Source of the DNA: Pleomorphomonas sp. NRK KF1
Lineage (GTDB): Bacteria; Pseudomonadota; Alphaproteobacteria; Rhizobiales; Pleomorphomonadaceae
DNA length: 64,000 nucleotides
Direction of reading: 5' to 3'
Assembly (NCBI RefSeq): GCF_023721755.1
Contig: NZ_JAMDLH010000012.1
Coordinates: 1-64,000, forward strand
Position numbers and translations under genes: made by a program. Each line of letters begins with the position of its first letter. Positions within the stretch are counted from its first letter, which is position 1. The notes under the pieces were generated by a model. The model was not told the origin of the DNA. It was given only the letters and a program-made list of their open reading frames with translations, and searched no databases. This document shows positions 61,309 through 64,000 of this stretch, piece by piece.

Positions 61309-61584
61309 TCAGGGACGATATTGCTGAACGCGCGTGGCCCTGAGGCCGGCGAGCCCATGCTTGTCGATGGACTGCTGCCAGGACAGGAACTCCTCGACGG
61401 TGAGGGTGTAGCGCTTGCAGGCTTCTTCCAGCGACAGGAGGCCGCCACGAACGGCGGCAACGACTTCCGCCTTGCGGCGGATCACCCAGCGCTGAGTGCC
61501 CTCAGGCGGCAAATCGGCGATCGTCAACGGACTCCCATCGGGTCCTATGACGTATTTTACGCGCGGACGCATCTGTTCGGTCAT
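61309..61584 (-). CDS. sciP: SciP, inhibitor of CtrA-dependent transcription (DUF1153)
   Basis: SciP is a small helix-turn-helix protein that binds CtrA at promoters and blocks its activation in the cell cycle. The 91-residue protein has the DUF1153 pattern VKYVIGPDGSPLTIADLPP, TQRWVIRRKAEVVAAVRGGL with the helix-turn-helix, and ACKRYTLTVEEFLSWQQSID. The ATG ending at 61584 (MTEQMRPR) is preferred to the upstream MCESR start. It is monocistronic, next to the CtrA-like fliF box. A half-matching CtrA box (TTAA-N7-CTAA at 61636-61650) precedes it. Confidence 0.92.
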   Translation of the reverse strand: MTEQMRPRVKYVIGPDGSPLTIADLPPEGTQRWVIRRKAEVVAAVRGGLLSLEEACKRYTLTVEEFLSWQQSIDKHGLAGLRATRVQQYRP

Positions 61585-61905
61585 TCTACTCTCACACAAA
61601 TCTGACCTTCAGGAGAGCATCCTAAATCAAGCCGTTTAAAAAACGCCTAATTCACTTGCAAGAATTCAGTAAGATTTTGAACGACTTGCAGAAAGCCTGC
61701 GGTTTGCCGCGCTTTAGGAATTGGGCCGTCCGGTGGCGGAAAAGACTTGATTTGGCCGTCGAAAGATTAACGGGCCCATGTCCCGGGGCTTGTGCGCAGC
61801 TTACCCGGCGAAGCCCATGACCCTTTTGCAACGATGCCAGTCGATCGGGAAAACCACTTATTCGGCGTGGTGGCAAATTCCGGCGACAGCGATTGGAGGT
61901 GCTCA

Positions 61906-62251
61906 ATGGCGGAACGCTTCATGGAGAGCTGGTCATTGCACTGGCTCGAAGCGGCGGGCGATCTCGGGCGCCATCGCGCGGCCATTCTCGACAGCTTGGT
62001 CCGTTGCATCGAGCCGGCTGGACGAGGACGGCTACGACCACGCCGCCTGGTTCCATGGTCGGGGCCTTATCCGCGCCGGTTCGGCTATAGTCTGGGCTAC
62101 GACAATCGACGTTCCCGCCGCGACCGTCGTCGCGGCGGCCGAAGAAGCGGCCTGGCCTCATAGCCCGTCGAGGTCCGTCACGGCGGGATATGACAAAGCC
62201 GCCGTCGACACGATCGCCGACGGCGGCTTGTCAGGAGAATGTGGCGTCTAG
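61906..62251 (+). pseudogene. Possible frameshifted small gene between sciP and flgD
   Basis: An ATG at 61906 has a strong ribosome-binding site (TTGGAGGT, seven bases upstream). The first about 35 codons have the usual GC-rich third positions. After about 62010 this frame loses codon bias and becomes an arginine run, while the frame one base on (ending at 62251) takes over the bias, starting LDEDGYDHAAWFHGRG and ending GGLSGECGV. This suggests a single-base indel, real or a sequencing error. No family is recognised, and codon bias alone supports the reading. Confidence 0.4.
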
Positions 62252-62353
62252 AGCCTTTCCGGCAAACCCTGGTTCGCCGGAAAGGCTCTAACTATTTGTT
62301 TCGCCGCGATTTCGGACGCAAAACCGGTTCCCGCTCTTGCTGAAATTGCTCTA
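62249..62353 (-). repeat. Dispersed intergenic repeat, copy B, with 15-bp terminal hairpin
   Basis: The reverse complement of this segment aligns with copy A at 45245-45348, sharing ACCGGTTTTGCGTCCG (plus-strand 62313-62328 complement) and a 21-base block (62258-62278). At its left end TAGAGCCTTTCCGGC (62249-62263) pairs perfectly with 62276-62290. It sits right after the flgD stop and could double as its terminator. Confidence 0.75.
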
Positions 62354-62356
62354 GGA

Positions 62357-63019
62357 TCACTCGCTCACTTCGGTCAACGCCGACAGCGGGACCAAGCGGC
62401 CGTTGACCTTGATGTAGGGCTGGGCCGAGGAGGTATCGACCGCCTGCACCTTGCCGGTGACCTCGGTGGTGATGCTGACCTTCTTGCCATTGTCGTCGAC
62501 ACCGGAGACCGAAATCGTGAAGGCGCCGGAGGATTCGCTATAGTCGCCGCTTGGCGTGCCCTTGCCATCCCAGGAGAAGGTGTTCTGGCCGCTCTTCAGA
62601 TCGGTGGTGCCTTGGTAGACGACGCCGCCAGCGTCGTCGGTGATGGTGACGGTGGCGTCCTTCGCGGCGGCCGAGGAGTTGATCGTCCAATCGGCCTTGC
62701 CGCCGTCCATCTTGGTGGTGTCGGAATAGGCGGTAACCGACTTGCCGACGTAATTGACCAGCTGGAGCGCGGCGCTGGACGTCAGCGTATCCATCATCGC
62801 CTGAAGGTTGGCGTTGGTCTGCATCTGCTGCTCGACCGCCGAATACTGGACGAGCTGCTGGGTGAAGTTGTTGACGTCCATCGGGGAGAGCGGGCTCTGC
62901 GTCTTGAGCTGCGTGGTGAGCAGCGTCAGGAACGTGGTGTAGTTGGACGTCAGCGAGTTGGTCGCTGCCGAGGCGCTACTGCCGCTACCAGAGGAGGAAC
63001 TGACACCAGAAACGCTCAT
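62357..63019 (-). CDS. flgD: Flagellar hook-cap / hook assembly protein FlgD
   Basis: FlgD caps the growing hook and is needed for adding hook subunits. The 220-residue protein has a serine-rich N-terminus and the conserved N-terminal domain with TFLTLLTTQLKTQSPLSPMD and FTQQLVQYSAVEQQMQTN. A FlgD Tudor/Ig-like part contains FSWDGKGTPSGDY. It follows fliK on the minus strand after about 20 bases and is probably cotranscribed with it, as in other rhizobia. Confidence 0.94.
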   Translation of the reverse strand: MSVSGVSSSSGSGSSASAATNSLTSNYTTFLTLLTTQLKTQSPLSPMDVNNFTQQLVQYSAVEQQMQTNANLQAMMDTLTSSAALQLVNYVGKSVTAYSDTTKMDGGKADWTINSSAAAKDATVTITDDAGGVVYQGTTDLKSGQNTFSWDGKGTPSGDYSESSGAFTISVSGVDDNGKKVSITTEVTGKVQAVDTSSAQPYIKVNGRLVPLSALTEVSE

Positions 63020-63042
63020 GATGGTCTCCTGATACTCGATAC

Positions 63043-64000
63043 TCAGACGCGGATATCAATGCGGCCGTCGCCGTGCGGGCGATAGGCGCCGGGAACGATC
63101 GTCGCCCTGGCGTCTTCCTCGGTCCGGTTCCGGGCCAGGTTCTCAGCCTGGGCCTGACGGGCCTGCTGTTGTTGTTGCTGCTGCTGCTGTTGTTGTTCCT
63201 GGCGCGCGAAGGCGGCGCGGTCCTGCTGGTTGCCGTCCTGGCGCATCGACAGCGACACCGAACCGTCCTTCACCTCGAAGCCGGCGTCTCGCAGCGTCTG
63301 CTCGATGTGGCGCGTGTCGCGATGCAGCGCCTCGAAGGTGTCGCGGCGCTCGACGACGAGATGGGCTTTGGCGCTGCCGTCGGCGGAGAAATCCACTTTC
63401 ACGTCGACCTTGCCGAGTTCGGCCGGGTCGAGACGGACGGAGAAGCTGGTTTCGCCGGCCTTGACGTGGCGGACGATGGTCGCCCCGACGTCGTGGAGCT
63501 TGACGGCGGCTTCGGTGGTCGCCGCGGCGGCGGTTTGGGCCGTGGCGGCGGTGGAGCTCGTCTGGCCGGTGGGCAGCGTAGCGGTCTGGGTGGTGTCGGA
63601 CTGGCTGGCGCTGGCGCCAACGTCGCGCATGCGGTCGGCAAAGGCGCGGGCCGCGTTGGAGACGCCGCTCACCGTCTTGGTCTTGGCCAGCCCGTTGTCG
63701 GCGGCCTGATTGGGCGCTGCGCCCTTGTCGCTGGCCGTGGTGCGCTCGCCGGAGGATTCCTCCGTTTTGGTCGGCTTCTCCGGCGCGGTCTTGTCAGCGG
63801 CGGGCTTGACCCCGGCGGCCGCGGCGATGCCGGTCGTGGCCGCGACCTCGTCGATGGCGACATCGGCGGTCGAGGCGGCGGTGCCGGTGGCTGCCGGAGC
63901 ATTATTGGGCGATACCGGCGGCGTCGGAGCGCGCGTCGTCGTGGCCGGCTGGACGCCGTCATCGGCGGGCGCGGCGTCGACATCGACGGTGCTCGCCTGG
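63043..64000 (-). CDS. fliK: Flagellar hook-length control protein FliK, 5' end outside the window
   Basis: FliK measures hook length and triggers the switch to filament export. The frame is open from the right edge (reading Q-A-S-T-V-D on the minus strand) to the stop at 63043, at least 318 residues. The long Ala/Thr/Pro-rich N-terminal part is typical of FliK. The conserved C-domain reads FSVRLDPAELGKVDVKVDFS, then AHLVVERRDTFEALHRD and LEQTLRDAGFEV-like sequence. An eleven-glutamine run follows Glu near the C-terminus. Its start lies beyond base 64000. Confidence 0.9.
   Translation of the reverse strand, partial: QASTVDVDAAPADDGVQPATTTRAPTPPVSPNNAPAATGTAASTADVAIDEVAATTGIAAAAGVKPAADKTAPEKPTKTEESSGERTTASDKGAAPNQAADNGLAKTKTVSGVSNAARAFADRMRDVGASASQSDTTQTATLPTGQTSSTAATAQTAAAATTEAAVKLHDVGATIVRHVKAGETSFSVRLDPAELGKVDVKVDFSADGSAKAHLVVERRDTFEALHRDTRHIEQTLRDAGFEVKDGSVSLSMRQDGNQQDRAAFARQEQQQQQQQQQQQARQAQAENLARNRTEEDARATIVPGAYRPHGDGRIDIRV

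Noticed and set aside
63151-63200. CTG/TTG-rich stretch considered as a tandem repeat or CRISPR-like array
   Set aside because: It is the codon repeat for a glutamine run in fliK with no spacer-repeat structure.

Overview
The window is high-GC, gene-dense DNA from an alphaproteobacterium, most likely of the order Hyphomicrobiales (Rhizobiales). The inference rests on five things: the sciP / fliF-fliG-fliH-fliN-flbD flagellar layout with CtrA-type TTAA-N7-TTAA boxes, an rpoE-chrR (ECF11) singlet-oxygen module, a COG0523 GTPase behind a rhizobial-type Zur box, NodT/EmrAB-type efflux, and many ATGA-coupled operons. I cannot name the genus with confidence. I saw no insertion sequence, prophage or CRISPR array.

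Layout. 1-3.6 kb: membrane diguanylate cyclase, queF, group III truncated haemoglobin, TetR regulator. 3.6-8.2 kb: efflux operon (outer-membrane lipoprotein, EmrA-like adaptor, EmrB-like pump, small coupled gene) with a 17-bp operator candidate. 8.2-14.6 kb: an rpoE-chrR-DUF1295 operon divergent from a FAD oxidoreductase / DUF1365 / CFA-type methyltransferase operon, with a DUF2177 membrane protein nearby. All three transcription units start with a TGATC(C/T)-N18-TA box, so this is one compact RpoE regulon, and the three enzymes resemble the furan-fatty-acid genes of Rhodobacter.

15.6-25.9 kb: one long ATGA-coupled operon with an XRE-cupin regulator, a five-part family-5 ABC importer, a GAF protein and hydantoinase/oxoprolinase A and B, closed by a good terminator. 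25.9-28.1 kb: tRNA(CAT), a MltB-type lytic transglycosylase, and Hsp20 with a sigma-32-like promoter. 28.3-31.9 kb and 40.6-43.9 kb: two separate glycine-betaine-type ABC importers. With the BCCT carrier at 46.9-48.9 kb this makes three osmolyte uptake systems. Between and around them lie a Bcr/CflA pump, a Doc toxin-antitoxin pair, an extensin-like lipoprotein, FosX, the COG0523 GTPase, flhA, a candidate structured RNA, rsgA, acetyltransferases and an aminoglycoside-nucleotidyltransferase-like gene.

50.8-55.6 kb: ribose-type sugar ABC operon (B-A-C) with its LacI-family regulator. 55.8-64 kb: flagellar cluster on the minus strand (flbD, fliN, fliH, fliG, fliF, sciP, flgD, fliK), where fliK runs off the right edge. 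A roughly 105-bp dispersed intergenic repeat occurs twice in opposite orientation (45.2 and 62.3 kb), and a possibly frameshifted small gene lies between sciP and flgD.
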